Shown: piece by piece, positions 11,082 to 23,400 of the stretch
Layout: the number at the start of each line of letters is the position of its first letter
Position numbering within the stretch: position 1 is the stretch's first letter
The notes under the pieces: model-generated
Databases searched by the model: none
The model's input: only the letters and a program-made list of their open reading frames with translations
What the model was told of the DNA's origin: nothing
Translations under genes and position numbers: made by a program
Origin: Bombardia bombarda
Lineage: Eukaryota; Ascomycota; Sordariomycetes; Sordariales; Lasiosphaeriaceae
DNA length: 64,000 nucleotides
Reading direction: 5' to 3'
NCBI GenBank assembly: GCA_030512295.1
Contig: JAULSR010000009.1
Coordinates: 496,001-560,000, forward strand

Positions 11082-12301
11082 CTATCCTCTAATGCAGCCA
11101 TATCTCACCACCAACACCAACCGACACCACCATTCAACCAACCCACTATAAACTCTCCTCCTTCCCCTTCCCCCCTCCAAACACCTCCTCACAAACCCCA
11201 CCAGCGGCATAACCCACTCCCTATTCACCGGCACATAGTGCCCCCCCGGATGCACCACCACAACCGGCTCCTCACACCTCTCAACCAGCCCCTGGCTCCT
11301 GCTCTCGTCCACCACCGTATCCAAACTCCCAATATAATGCAACGTCGGCGTCCGCACTTTGCCCTCGTACAACCACTCCAGATCCTTGGGCGTAGCGTAA
11401 AACCCACTATAACTAACCGCAAACTTGAGCGGCTTGCCCCCATTCGCCTCCCTCACCGCATTGAACCACCCCGCGTGCTCTGGCGGCGGAACACGAGAAT
11501 CAGAAGCCGGTGTCTCCATCGCGGCAGCCAGCATGGCCGCCATGGCGCCGCCCTGGCTGAAGCCGATGACGCCGTCAATCGTCCCTCTCTCTTTCGCCTC
11601 GTCAGTAGCGGCAGGTACAGCCACAGCCTGCTTCTCGTCGTCACCCTCAGCAACAGCTGACTCAGACGCTTGACCCTCATTGGCCTCCCTGGTCGCCTCA
11701 GCGAGGGCATTCATCCCGCGATCCAGCAGGCGGTAGTTGGACGTTGCGTCGTCCTTGCGGAACCACGCCCAGGCGTCGGTCTGGGACTCGTCGTCGGCAG
11801 TGGCGCCCTCGGCCGGCTCGTAGCCGGGGATGTCGCGCGCGTAGAGCGGGTTGGGCGCGGTCGGGTAGATGAGGGCGGGCACGAGGTTGAGCGGGGCGAG
11901 GGCCTTTGCCACCAGCTTCTCGACGGCGCGCGTCTTGGCCCGGAAGAGGGGGCCCGATTGTGTGTATCCTTTGGCATGTTGTTAGTATCTGGTATCACGG
12001 ATGTGGGGTGGGTGGGTAGGGAGGCGTGAGGGAGAACAGAAGGGAGAACAGAAGGGAGAACAGAAGGGAGAACAGAAGGGAGAACAGAAGGGAATGGAGA
12101 GGGAGACAATGCTCTGCGTCGCCCGCTAGACAAGGAATCCAAGAACTTACCATGAAGCATCAGTATCCTAACCTCCTTCTTGGCCTTGGCGCTGCTGCCA
12201 TTTGTCTTTTGCTGCTTGGGCGGGTACTGCTTCTTGCCCGTCGCATTCACGCTGCCACTGGCGGGGTTCAGCGGTGCTGCTGTTGCTGTATTGTCACCCA
12301 T
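11082..12301 (-). CDS. FSH-family serine hydrolase (two exons: 11082-11968, 12151-12301)
   Basis: This is an alpha/beta-hydrolase of the FSH1 (family of serine hydrolases) type. Exon 1 ends in the beta-strand ILMLHG. The intron (GTAAGT donor at 12150, TACTAAC branch, acceptor at 11969) joins it to YTQSGPLFRAKT. The nucleophile elbow is GFSQGG, the acid is the Asp of GSLDTVVDE and the base is the His of PGGHYVP, so the triad is complete. The join leaves 346 codons with no frame loss. I chose the ATG at 12301. An in-frame ATG at 12415 would add 38 residues that could act as a mitochondrial presequence. The insert between ~100 and ~130 (Glu/Ala-rich) is longer than in yeast relatives. The intron carries a 12-bp tandem repeat. 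Confidence 0.88.
12029..12090. repeat. 12-bp minisatellite in the FSH-gene intron
   Basis: Five head-to-tail copies of GGGAGAACAGAA lie wholly inside the intron of the serine hydrolase gene. The copies are essentially identical, which suggests recent expansion. Confidence 0.9.
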
Positions 12302-12415
12302 GTCGGCGGCAGAAGCGTCTGTGGAATAACGATAAAACACAATATTCTGGGATTTATAGGATTTTTGACTGTTTAGGAATGATCTGGCGGGTATTCTAAG
12401 CGTGTGCAGCAGCAT

Positions 12416-13264
12416 GAGCTTGACCGGTATCGTTGGCGATGGCGAGAACGGGTGAGATGGGTTGGGTGCGTGGCAGGGTCCGGCCTCGGCTTATCTTTAC
12501 GCGCCTGGGCTTGGGGCAAAAGCTTAGAAATCTTGGGCGCTGAATTGCCTCAAAGGCAAAATGGAAGAGTGGGGTACCAATGTCAAACAGGATTCAATAC
12601 AGACAGCTGCACGCGGACGGATATCGCAGAAGACATATTATTGTGACGATAATTGTATTTGAGGAGTGGAACTCCATCTACGATTTGTTCAAAAAAAGAA
12701 AAGAAAAAAAAAGAAGAAAAAAACAGTCAAAAGTGCATAAATGTAACCTCTACTGATTCCCAACATTTCCGTGAGCATCATAACGAGCTCTCAGTGCGGG
12801 CGCCCAGCAATGTGTCCGTGTTTGTACTCTATGCCAGTGCGAAAACATCCACACCGATTGAAGGCGATTGTGAATGTCGATAACACTCTGATAAATCAGT
12901 GTGTAACTGGCAAAATGCTGTCGACTTGCGTCTCGAGCTTTGATCCCTCTGTTTGGTCTTGGGCAAAAGGGTGAAGGATGGGGAGGGGTTAAAGCATCGG
13001 TCCGAAAACATCACGACCCTTCTAGTCACAGCCGCGGTTGGATGTCGTCGAGGATTCCCGACGGTTCCGACCCGATTGTCCAGACCGCGCGTCGCGATAA
13101 AATGGCACGCCAAAACCACAATCCGCACAGCTTCAATTGACTCCGGCTGTCGCGCTATGATACAGTGTCGTCTCGATGACGGGGAATCGGTGCCAAAGGA
13201 AATACCAAGCCGCTGCTGCTGCCCTCTCGTCTATCACCACACCGCCGCCAGCGAAAGTGTTCGT
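12416..13264. other. Intergenic region between FSH gene and ATP18
   Basis: Nothing coding is recognised. It includes an A-rich tract at 12690-12725 and probably the upstream region of the hydrolase gene and the trailer of ATP18. Confidence 0.4.
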
Positions 13265-13734
13265 CTAGTGGGAGGCCGACTTGGCGTTGGGGTTGCGCGG
13301 ATCGTTCTTCCACTCATCGGCTGTGGGAAAGAAGAGTCAGTATTCGACGACACTGAGGGTGAGGGTGAAGAGAGGGATTGGGAGTAAAACATACACGCCA
13401 TCATGCTGGTCTGCGCGGCGTTGATGCCATACGCAATGACAAGACCTGTCCAGCCGTGTTCCGTCAGTATCTCGGCCCCAGTAGCAAATGTGTATCCAGC
13501 AACAGCAAAAGTCTCGTCCGCTCAAACAAGTTCCCGTGTTTGTTTTGTTTCGTCCTGTCCGCTTCTCTCAGTGTAGAGGTCTCGACATACCAGCAGCGAA
13601 GAAGGGAGCCATCGGTCGCACTGCGAATCGAGCTACTGTCAGCAAAAATGCCGCGACATTGCTGCCGGAGAGCCAATTGACATACACACGGGCGCCGGGA
13701 ACTTCTTGAGCGGGATGACCCCGAACCAAGACAT
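13265..13734 (-). CDS. atp18: ATP synthase subunit J/i (Atp18), four exons
   Basis: This tiny inner-membrane subunit of mitochondrial F1Fo ATP synthase was assembled by hand from exons 13686-13734, 13591-13620, 13395-13445 and 13265-13320 on the minus strand. All introns have GT-AG ends (three GTATGT donors). The join gives exactly 62 codons including stop. Residues 10-16 read KKFPAPV and are followed by a single membrane segment (MAPFFAAGLVIAYGINAAQ) and the conserved tail EWKNDPRNP, matching the Atp18 family layout. The exons are as short as 30 bases, so automated ORF searches miss the gene. It is transcribed away from the NIPSNAP gene. Family assignment is strong; dimer-stabilising function is known from yeast, not seen here. 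Confidence 0.92.
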
Positions 13735-14877
13735 TGCGTCGGGAGTTCTGGGTGATGAAATTGGGAGAAAGGTTTCGAGGCGAATGATGTCGTTTTTATG
13801 GAGGAGAGGAAAGGAAAGAGGTAAGCAAAAACGAGAGGTTTTTCGGTTGACCCAGTGTTCCGTTCCGAAGCGGAGCCCCAGTCGCCAAATTCCACTCTGA
13901 CCGCTAAGCTTAGGTCTTGTCGCCTGTTATCTCAGGTATCAATGCCAAGAGCCGGTTTCGTCTCCAGCTTCTGGTTTCCAGCGGGGCCCAAGCTCCAGCT
14001 CCCCCAGGTCCCACCGGGTCAACTGCCAGAACGGAGCGCGCCATTATTATTCTCCGCTGTTTCTCCTATGTGACATCATACCCCGCATGAGCTGACCACT
14101 GACCTGACAGTCTGGGGGAAGTGGACTGGGCACCGGCTGATGAGCCCCCCTGTCGAGCTCTGGCAGGCCGGGGTTGGAGCGCTGGTTAGGCAGGAGCGAG
14201 GAAGGACGAAGGGGATGGAAGAGCTCATAGGCCCAGGTTGCCACCCAGGGTTCACACGTAGCCAAATAGGGAAGCAGCGGCAGCACGTCTCTCTCTCGCT
14301 CTCCTCCAACTCTGCATCGCCAGCCATCCTTCCCTCCCTCTCTCTCGCCCTCTCCAAATAGTACATACATACCAAGTGCGGGGTGACAGACAGCTCGCAT
14401 TGTTGTACGGCACCCATTGCATCCCATTGCACCCAATTACTCGACGTATCTCCCCTCCCCTTCGAGCTCGATTCATTACCGCCTTGATTCGGCTCCTACC
14501 CAGCACCGAAAAGAGGTATTATTTCCGGCTCGTCCTGGTTGCTTTCCTTGCCGTGATTCTGCAAGAGCTCGCCCAAACGGAAACCTGACTCTAGTCGTCT
14601 TCTGCTGTGCTGTTGTTGCCCGTCTCTGGCTGCTCGAATCCGCGGGCGGCATTTTTACCTCCATCAACCAACCATCCAACGGCCTTTCTTTGTTCTTGCC
14701 CATCAATTGGCAGAAGGATCTGTCCGAACTCGGCGCCCTTTGAGTTTAATAGCTCTGCCCCAGCTCTCTCTCACACTGCGGGAATCAGCGCCTCGGAGTC
14801 CGACGACGCGCGCGCCGTTTTATCTTCGACATCAACAAATCCCCAACAACACCACCATCACCATCACTATTTTCACC
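13735..14877. promoter_or_regulatory. Divergent upstream region between ATP18 and the NIPSNAP gene
   Basis: This 1.1 kb separates two divergently transcribed nuclear genes for mitochondrial proteins. It is pyrimidine-rich on the plus strand (CT-rich tracts at 14285-14355) and A/C-rich just before the ATG at 14878, as in many fungal leaders. No specific factor site is claimed. Open frames in it look like chance. Confidence 0.4.
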
Positions 14878-16144
14878 ATGCTTTCCCAACGTCTGGCCGC
14901 CAGCACCGCCGCCGTCTCGGCCCGGCACCCTTCGGCAGTGCGCGCCTTCACCCGATCCTGCGTCAACCTGAAGCGCACCCCCTCCCTCGGCGACATCGAA
15001 CCTGAGCAGCATGAGACATTCAACAGCCGGCAGAAGGCCTTCCGGGCAGAGCTCGCAGAGGCACAGAAGCAGCGGGAAGCCAGTGCGTTAGCCTCCAACC
15101 TCTCCCCCTCCTCTCCTTTCTCCTCGTCGTCCTCCAGTGCCGGGGGCCTGGGATCGCTGAGCACCGCGGCCGGAGCAGGGACCGCGGCAGCTGCCGCACA
15201 GCAGCAGCAGAACGAGCACGACCAGCCTTCGCGCAAGGCTGGCCCCCTGACCAACCTCATCTATGGCACCAAGGAAGGGCGCGAGATGGACGCGCAGATC
15301 GAGGCGAGCTTCAGCCAGGTGCTGGCGCGCGGCAAGTACGTGCACTCGATCGTCTTCCACGATGTCAAGCCCGAGTGCGTCGACGAGTATGTCGACCTGG
15401 TCGGCAAGTGGTACCCGCGCATGGCGAGCATACCCGAAAACAAGGTTCATCTAGTCGGCAGCTGGCGGACCGAGGTGGGCGAATGCGATACGTTTGGTGA
15501 GTGATCGACCTATCCCCAGCAAGCTCGAGTCCTCTCGTCCCATCCTGCTCTACCATATCTGCTGTGTTGCGTTGCGTATACGTGCAGCACACGGAACCGA
15601 CGGGAAACGAGCCAACGAGACTCGTGAAACCCACTCATACTAACATACCCGCTCAACAGTCCACATCTGGGAATACCAGCGCTACCAAGGCTACCACGCC
15701 TCGCTGCACTCCATCTCACAGCATCCCGAGTTCCCCGCCTTTGACAAAAAGCTTAAGTCCCTAATCAAGAGCAAACACAGCTCGCTGATGCAGGAATTCA
15801 GCTTCTGGCCCACGACGCCCCCTCGCCAGCTCGGCGGCCTCTTTGAGCTGCGCTCGTACACCTTGCACCCGGGCAATCTGCTCGAGTGGGAGACACACTG
15901 GCGCCGTGGCCTTAAGGCTCGCCGCGAGGTGATGGAGGGCGTGGGTGCATGGTTTGTCCAAATTGGGGACCTCAACACAGTCCACCACCTGTGGCAGTTC
16001 GCCGACCTCGAGGAGCGTAAGATTCGCCGTGAGAAGAGCTGGGGCATAGATGGCTGGGCCGACACGGTGCACAAGACGGTGCCTCTAATCCAGAAGATGA
16101 AGAGCAGGGTGCTGATTCCCATGCCGTGGTCGCCAGTGGCTTAG
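14878..16144 (+). CDS. NIPSNAP-family mitochondrial protein (exons 14878-15496, 15660-16144)
   Basis: This is a two-domain NIPSNAP protein. The N-terminal ~35 residues (MLSQRLAASTAAVSARH...) form an Arg/Ser/Ala-rich mitochondrial presequence, followed by a low-complexity Ser/Ala/Gln linker at ~75-110. The first NIPSNAP domain contains YVHSIVFHDVKPECVDEYVDL. The second begins GLFELRSYTLHPGNLLEWE and ends PLIQKMKSRVLIPMPWSP, the usual terminus. The intron (GTGAGT, branch CTAAC at ~15640, acceptor CAG at 15659) restores frame: 368 codons including stop. Family members are mitochondrial matrix or outer-membrane-associated proteins linked to mitophagy signalling in animals; the fungal role is not known. 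The gene appears intact. Confidence 0.9.
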
Positions 16145-17234
16145 ACCTTGGGCCACGGAAATCGGGTATTTAAAGATTTAGGGATGCACATGAGTGGATT
16201 GCTTGGGGTTTGGGGTTTGGCATCGGCGGTCACTATATATTGGATATACTGCTGCCCGGTCATTTCGTTATCCCGTGAAACTACATGTACATCAGACACA
16301 GCGCCTTCTGTTGTCAGCGGGATACTGAATATTAAGATACCGAAGTGGGGCGATTCTTTTTGGCCCACGAGCATGATTGTTACCGCGAACATTAGCTCAA
16401 GTATAGCAGCATTTGGTTTTGATGTAAACAATGCAGATATATGTTATTGACTTTGCGCATAGGGACAGAAGTCCTTTTTTTTGTTAGGCAGTGTCGCTCT
16501 TCAGCACTTTAGCTGTGACTTCCATCAAAGGGAATAAGATATATGGCATCTATCACATGATTCATTTGACGCGCTAGAGACTGTAGGTATATACAAAACT
16601 CCGTTATTGGAGCCATAGCCAAGTTCATTAGTTCTAACCAGCTTCTCTCCCACTTTGCAGAATTGCAAAAATTTCCCATCTGCTGTACTTGCCTGCCCAG
16701 GCTCCTATGTATGCAAAACCCTGATAATACTTCATCGTCGCCCCCATTCAATCATCCAACTTTAATACGTAGAGGAATGCCTCAAACAACACGCGAATCC
16801 CTTAGTATAATACGACCTGTCCAACTCTAGCCAGCGCGCGCAGCATTCATCCTCGTTACCCCCACCCCCACCGCCACTACTATCACCACTGCCACCACTG
16901 TAGTCGCAGTAATCATTATATCTCACATGCCCGCCATGGCAACCACGCCATGTATCTCCAGGCCATCTGTTTCCATTCCTTCGCCCGTGCATATGCACAT
17001 GCGCCTGTGCATGTCCATCATCTGCGCCGTCGAAGCCGGCACCCATAGTCGCTGCTCGAATCTGGCGAGATTGGCTCAACTGCTTCCGGTACACCGCCGT
17101 CCTCCTACGGCGGCGTCCACCACTCTCATCCTCCCCACCCCCGTCATGTCCATCACCCGCCCCATCCCCGCCCGCAGCAGCAGAAAAATAACCACTAGAC
17201 GACGAAGCGCTCGTAATATCCACCGACCCCGCCC
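16145..17234. other. Convergent intergenic region
   Basis: The region lies between the stop codons of the NIPSNAP gene and the Rav2 gene. Overlapping frames at 16762-17463 on both strands are Gly/Ser/Pro-rich and lack domains. The minus-strand frame could be trailer sequence. No terminator motif can be assigned. Confidence 0.4.
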
Positions 17235-18737
17235 TCAGCAAGAAAGAAGAGTTCTACTCCCCCTCCTCCCCCCTTCCTCATCCTCTATCCCATCCTCGCC
17301 CATCACAGACGCTAGATTCCTCCTCGCCAGAGCCAAGGTATGTCCCAGCGCCGTCAGCTTAGACGACAGCGACAACAAGCTCGGGTCGGCGCTCTCGACG
17401 CGGACCTTCTCGCGGACAAACACCTCCACCTCCTTTTTCCTGTTGCCGCCGCCGCCGTTATGACCGTGACTATTATCCCCCGAAGCGGCGCCACCGCTCA
17501 CCGACGCCGCCGCCGGTCTCTTCCCACCTGGGCTGATCCCCCGACGAGTGCCGCTCAGCGCAACACCACCACCGCCACCGCCACCACCAGCAACAGACTG
17601 CGCCCTACCGGTACCGTGAACTACCAGGCCAGATTTCGTATGCGCCAGCGGGTACCCTCCCCCTCCACCGTCCTGTGTGGGTACATCATCGCAGCAGAAG
17701 CCAAACACTCTCTCGCTCTCGTCGTGCTCCAGCCGGCGGGTCGTGCCGATGGCGAGGGCGAGCTTGGTGCCGAAGTTGACGGGGGCGTCGGCGGGCTCGA
17801 GGCTGCGCAGCCAGAGCACGAGGCAGCTGTCTTGGATGCTGAGGTGGAAGCTCAGCGGGGGCGGTGCGTCGCCGTGGGAGGAGGGGGGGGTTGCGGGAGG
17901 GGCGGGAGGAAGTGCGAGGGGCGACGGAGCGGGTGGTCCAGGAGGGGTCGGCGATGGTGAGGGGCGGGCCTTTGAGGAGGGCGGAGGCTTCGGTGAGGGA
18001 GGTGGAGAGGAGGCGGAGTTGGGTTGAGAGGAATTGGGGGAGGAGGCTGCTATCGGAGGGGTGGTTGGGGTGTTTTGGTTTTTGGGTTGGGTTTGGTTTT
18101 GGGGCGGACGAGGACGGGTAGGAGTAGGAGAGGGTGAGGTCGAGGAGGTCGATGGAGGAGGTGAGCAGCGTGTGGAGGGAGGTGAGGGCGCCGATGTGGA
18201 TGGGGTGGTCGGGGTTGATGGTGAGGGTTTGGTGGGGGAGGGTGCGCAGGCGGAGGTGGATTGTCTGTTGGAGAGGCGTGTGTAAGTGGATTGCGCTGAC
18301 TGGCTGGCTGGCTGGCTGGGTTAGGGGGTTGAGAGAGAAAAGGGCGGACAAACCCCCTTGACTATGCGCGTCCCTACGCGCGTGACGTGTCCCTTTACGA
18401 CCTCATTGCGCGGTGTGCTCAGCACCAGGGTGCTCCCTGGGTCGATGGGCGCGAGGAGGGCGTAGCAGTCTTCGAGACTGTGTTTGAGGCTGGTGAGGGT
18501 CTCTCGTAGTTCTTGGACAAGCCAGTCGAGCTCACGGTCCTGTTGCTTGGGGGCGGGCGCAATGGCCGGTTCAATTAGCACCCATGACGATGATATGTCG
18601 GCGACGGCCATCTTAATTTGTGGTTTGTTTCTGGTGGAGAAAGGCACAGAGGGAATGGGTTTGTTACTTACGTGGGAGGTCTCGACGGCGATTTTAAGCT
18701 GCTCGGGCGCAATAGGTGGCCAGATTTCGACAGACAT
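17235..18737 (-). CDS. rav2: Rogdi/Rav2-like RAVE complex subunit, with one-base frame break
   Basis: Exons are 18672-18737, 18354-18611 and 17235-18264. The protein shows the Rogdi leucine-zipper layout: MSVEIWPPIAPEQLK at the start, WLVQELRETLTSLKHSLEDCYALLAPIDPG, the signature GSTLVLSTPRNE..VKG..TRVGTRIVKG, then a Leu-rich region. The conserved LVLWLRSLEPADAPVNFGTKLALAIG comes late. Rav2 with Rav1 and Skp1 reassembles the V-ATPase in yeast. Exon 3 has one base too many: the frame slips at an 8-C run (8 G at 17883-17890 on the plus strand), and seven would restore 451 codons. This is either an assembly indel or a real mutation. The region after ~300 has Gly-rich inserts. Intron 2 contains GGCT repeats. 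Confidence 0.85.
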
Positions 18738-19601
18738 GGTTGGCGATGGGGATTTGATGGTGACTGTTCGGCGATGTTCAGGCTCCCATATTCCAGGGCC
18801 AAAGAGGCCACGATTGATAGCTGTGGTGATGGCGACGAAGAATGGTGATGCCTGGCAGGAAAGACGGGACAGTTGCGTCTGGTCTTGGTCTGGTCAGTGG
18901 TGTCATTGCACTGCGGGGAGCTTCCCGGCACGACTTGGCAGGCAGTAGCTCGATTGCTCGAATAGGGCAGGCGGTGAGAGCCAATGTGGGGCATTGGTTG
19001 CACTTGAAGCTTAGAGACTGTTAGAGACGGCTGGTGACAACAACAGCAATAGCAAGTTCTTTTGTCTTTGAACGTGTTTGAAATTTTCAAAGAAGCTCAA
19101 TCAATTGTTTATCATTTTTTTATTCTACAGTTGTTTTGCGGTCAACAGTTCCTTGATCACAACAACCTAGTTCTACACTGACTTTACCCGACCTTAAACT
19201 CAAGCTTCTGCTCAGTGCGCAGCTGCCATGCGACGTGCATCATGACGCCCACCTCGGTGTTCTGGGGTCCAAAGCCAACCCCACTTGTCCACCGTTTCGG
19301 TGTGAGTTCCACTCTCGCGCCCACTGAGTTTCTGGATCTGGAATCATTTCCGTAGTCAGCGACTGTGCCTACATTCCAACGTCAACGACATTCACAATCG
19401 CATTGTCGCAAACCCCCGAGATTCTTCACGAACGCCCCGAAACATTTGCGACTCAACCGCGCGCTCGCGACGTCACCTTTCGATAGTAACCGTCCCGCCC
19501 CCGCGCGCACCTTGCTAGGCAACCTCGAACTGCCCTGGACCGTCCCTCAGGCTGTCCATCAAATCGCGACGCGCAAAGTGTCCCCCCGTCCTCCGTTCAC
19601 T
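18738..19601. promoter_or_regulatory. Divergent promoter region of rav2 and pop7
   Basis: 864 bases lie between the two ATGs, transcribed in opposite directions. The plus-strand frame is open back to 19365, so a longer Pop7 N-terminus cannot be excluded. No factor-binding site is asserted. Confidence 0.45.
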
Positions 19602-20404
19602 ATGGACACAACCAGCAGCGTCCCCGCCGGCAAGGAAAACGAGCCGCAGCAGCAGAAACAGCCCGCGAAGCTCGCGCAGCTGCCTAACAGGCCAGAAACC
19701 AAGATGGCCCCAATCCCCAAAGGTACGCTATGCTATGCGCCCGGCACGCACTCCGCCCCTTACTCCCTCCATCCCCTCGGCTTCTCTCACCTCCATCCAG
19801 CCTTCTATCTATCAACCTATCTAACATCCATTCCCCCCCTCCAGGCTCGCGCATCCACAAACGCCCCCTCCCAAGCCCCTCCCCCTCCCAACGACCCTCG
19901 ACCAAGCCACTCCTCAACACCACCACCACAACCACTCCCCAAACCGACCCCGACGGCTACCTACCCCCGCCCCGCGCCTCCCACACCGTCGTCATCAAAG
20001 TGACCGCCACCGCTCCCTTCATGGCCCTCGTCAAGCGCGTGCGCAAGGCCCTCGACGACAAGACCGCCTCCACCACCAACACCGCCAAGGGCCTACCCCT
20101 GACCGCGCGCATTACCGCCCTGAGGGCGCAGAAAGACCGCAGCGGCGCAGACGCAGACGGCGGCGTGACCGAGGACGCGCTCGACGACGTGGTGCTGATC
20201 GGCACGGGCAGGGCGATCCAGAAGGCCGTCGAGGTCGGCGGCTTCTTCACGAGGGAGAAGGACTTGATCGTGGTGCCGCGGACGAGGACGCTCGCGGCGA
20301 TTGATGATATCGTGATGGGGGAGGAGGAGAGGGAGGAGGACGATCGGGTGAGGATCAGGCAGGTCAGTTGTTTGGAGGTGGGGATTCGGTGGCGGTCGGG
20401 TTGA
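19602..20404 (+). CDS. pop7: RNase P/MRP subunit Pop7 (Rpp20, Alba-like); exons 19602-19722, 19845-20404
   Basis: The Alba-fold core starts with HTVVIKVTATAPFMALVKRVRKAL, continues through GLPLTARITALRAQKD and VVLIGTGRAIQKAVEVGGFF, and ends VSCLEVGIRWRSG, which is the Rpp20/Pop7 arrangement. Pop7 pairs with Pop6 to bind the P3 arm of RNase P and MRP RNA in the nucleus; that is known for the family. The intron (GTACGC to CCAG) keeps frame, giving 227 codons including stop. The start at 19602 precedes a Gln/Lys-rich tail. The frame is open to an upstream ATG at 19365, but that part looks non-conserved. Confidence 0.88.
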
Positions 20405-23400
20405 GGGGCTTTTTTGTGGACGAGGAAGAGGTGGATGGTTCGTTGTGTGTGTGCGTATGGGTGTGGAGGCGGGTTATGTGTGGTTTATGGAATCGGGCAT
20501 GGGATAAGGCGTTTTGGGGGCGTTTGTTTGTTGGTTTGGTCTTGTTTGCTGCTGTTTTCGCCTGTTGCGCTTCCTTGTTTGAAGATTGCTACACGTCGAC
20601 ATGCCATGATTATGCCAGGCTTTGGCAGTTCAGTATTGTTATCGAATAGGGGCTCGGTCGTACTACAGAAAGACAGCTGGGTGTCGGCCGGTCTGCCTGG
20701 GATGGGACGGTTATCTGCTTGGGAGGTCTAGGTCTGAACATGATTTTGAGCTGGCATGTGTTATTGTACATACATCGCATCACCAGTGTCGGGGAGCGTT
20801 ACATGCAATGCTCCCCTCACTGTTGGCTATGTGCGCGGCTTCTGAGATACCCACATCATATATAGGAATGAGCTCGATCAATTTTTCACCGACCTGATTA
20901 CGCTGTAGATCAGCCATGAGCGCTAACATATGAACGACTTCGAGCATGTGAAGCATGATCAGTAACCAGTAAAGTAACTGGAGATCAGAGCATTGTAGCT
21001 TCACATATCCGACAGGGACAAGTACTCATGGCGAGATCATTCGGAGGACAGGATGCTGTCAACAGAAACTTGTGCCTCTGAAACAATGGCTGATTCTTCT
21101 TGCGTGGAAATCCCCGTCTTGTTCACACGGGGACGGCCGGTCTAGGACGGGCCGACCAGGAAAGCACTCCCTGGGACTGGGTCCGTCATGCCATGAAATC
21201 CACGATTCGTGTTTCGCGCGCAGCACAATGGGAAGTGAGAGGAGGGGTGATGGGACGCTGTTACCAGTGAGTTCAAAACCCCCCTTCTTCTTTTTGTCTC
21301 TGCTTGTCATACCACGTGGGGATCGCGAAACAGCGGGCGGGAACATGTTAAATCAAGGGTTCAGAGTCAAATTGACTGGGTTGTTGACTGGGTAAGGGGG
21401 CCGCTGGCTTGGTTCGCAAATCCCAAGATCTGGGTTCACAGGCTTTTCTTCCATTTTTCCTAGCCGAATCATTATGGGGAGTTCGGCACCTGTTTACTGT
21501 ATGTGATTCATCCAAGACTCCATAGGTACAGAGGAGTGAGGACTGCTCGCCGTCATAGAAACATCATTCACTTACTGCGAAAGCGCGTAAATGCGCTGGC
21601 CCGCCAAGAGAATTTCCGCAATTATCGTGAACCCTAAAATAGGTCGGTACTAAAGCGCTTGACCGGTGTTTCAGCTACGAGCGCAGGGACGACAATGACC
21701 ACTCAGTCGCTCATGTAGTGGCGGCTCAAACGTTCTCGGGAAGCTGGACGCGGAAATCTCCACAGATCACATCGCAGTTGGGCTCAAGAGGAGTCGCTTG
21801 GATATGATGGCTTTGTTGACGACACGACATCCAAACCAGCCGAGGAGAAGACATGGCCTGTGACACTGACGCAGTAGATCAAGACAACAGTCATTCCGGC
21901 TCTGCCACGGATGTATCTTCTTGTTCACGAAAAAAGCCACAATGACTGGATGGCTGCGTTGATGCGGGGCTTTAAGTGATTCGATAGTTTTTCGAGATGC
22001 ATCCACGGGTGCCAGCAGATAACCCTCACCCGACCCGACATCAGACACCCCGACTTACGAGGGGCTGCATTACCTAACTGCGGAAAAATTCCTGTGGCGC
22101 TGGTGTTAGCCATGATCTTAGGCTAATCGCAAGGCTCGTCTGTGACGCTCGCTCAATAACCAGTACATGTCTCAAGAATAATCATAGTCGAGTGACGTCG
22201 TGCGACGTCGTGCGAGTAGATATGGGATATGTATCAAGTCTGATCGATGATGGCCTCACAATTACGCAGCGTGTCGGTTCTTCAAACTGTTTCCGCATAT
22301 GAAGTGGGCCAAGTCAGGTCGGGCCAAGCCCAAACCCATTACTAGATGACTCAACAGTTCTGCACGTCGATGAACACCTGGCAGATGCTTCTGGCTGCTG
22401 TGAGCCCGTCCGTGGCTGCGACACATCGTGGTCGAAGTGGCGGTGTGCTCACCAGTCGCGTCGCCCAGCCATTCGTCCCAGGTTAACCAAGTCGCAGATT
22501 GAGGGGCTGTCGAGCGTCGTTTGGGAGGACAACACCTGGCGGCTGGCTGTCAGTTGTCTGTCGCCCTGTCGGCTACCTTGGACTTCGCTCTCGCCTAGCA
22601 CAACCTCTTCTCCGCCCCACGGAATTGTTGCGCTTTTTTATCGACAACGTGTGGGCTGCTCCCCTGAAATCCGGGGACTCTCCTGAACAGGGCTTTGTGG
22701 AGGCCTAGAGCACGCTTGCTTGACGAGTTGGCGGAGACAAAGGACGGGACGACAAGGGTCTTGATGCCAGTGATTTCCGCAATTTCGACATATTCAGAAA
22801 GAGGTGTCCAGTGCGGGCGATTGCTCGCTTGAGAACTCCTGCTCGATCGAGTTTAGCCAACTCTGTGCCGCACAAAGCCCCCCGCTTCCGCCGCAGGAAC
22901 AGCGTTGGATTGCATCCCGCTCGAATGAATCTTGGTCGCGCCAGTACCTTATTCGGAGGTCCAAGAGTAGCTAGTCGCGAGGCAAATTGCACAAATTTCA
23001 CTAACAGCGAGCGAGGTTGCGAGGAAACTGGGCCAGATTGAATTGGATCACTGGGCGCCGCTGGAGGAGGAACGCACAATTTTGCAATTGGGATATCTTG
23101 CGCGATAATTGGGAGATAGCACTCTAGGGGGTGATGAGCATCAGACGCTCGTTGACTGGCAGAGGTGATAATAACAGTCAGCATTCGACGATCGGGCTGC
23201 TGGCGATGCCTTCAGGTTACACCACTTTCTCCGCAAAAACGCAAGAGCGGAGAGGGAAAGTCTGATGAATCGGTTCACGTGGCTGCGAGCAAGCACTGCC
23301 AACAGTGCACGGCGCGCACAGCGCTCTCTTAAAGTCTGGAAAAAAGGTGCACTGACGGCCAAGACGCCTGAAATCGAACCTGTAATTTCCCGCTTGAAAC

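Noticed and set aside
16762..17463. Gly- or Pro-rich frames on both strands between the NIPSNAP and rav2 genes
   Set aside because: Low-complexity composition without domains; likely trailer DNA.
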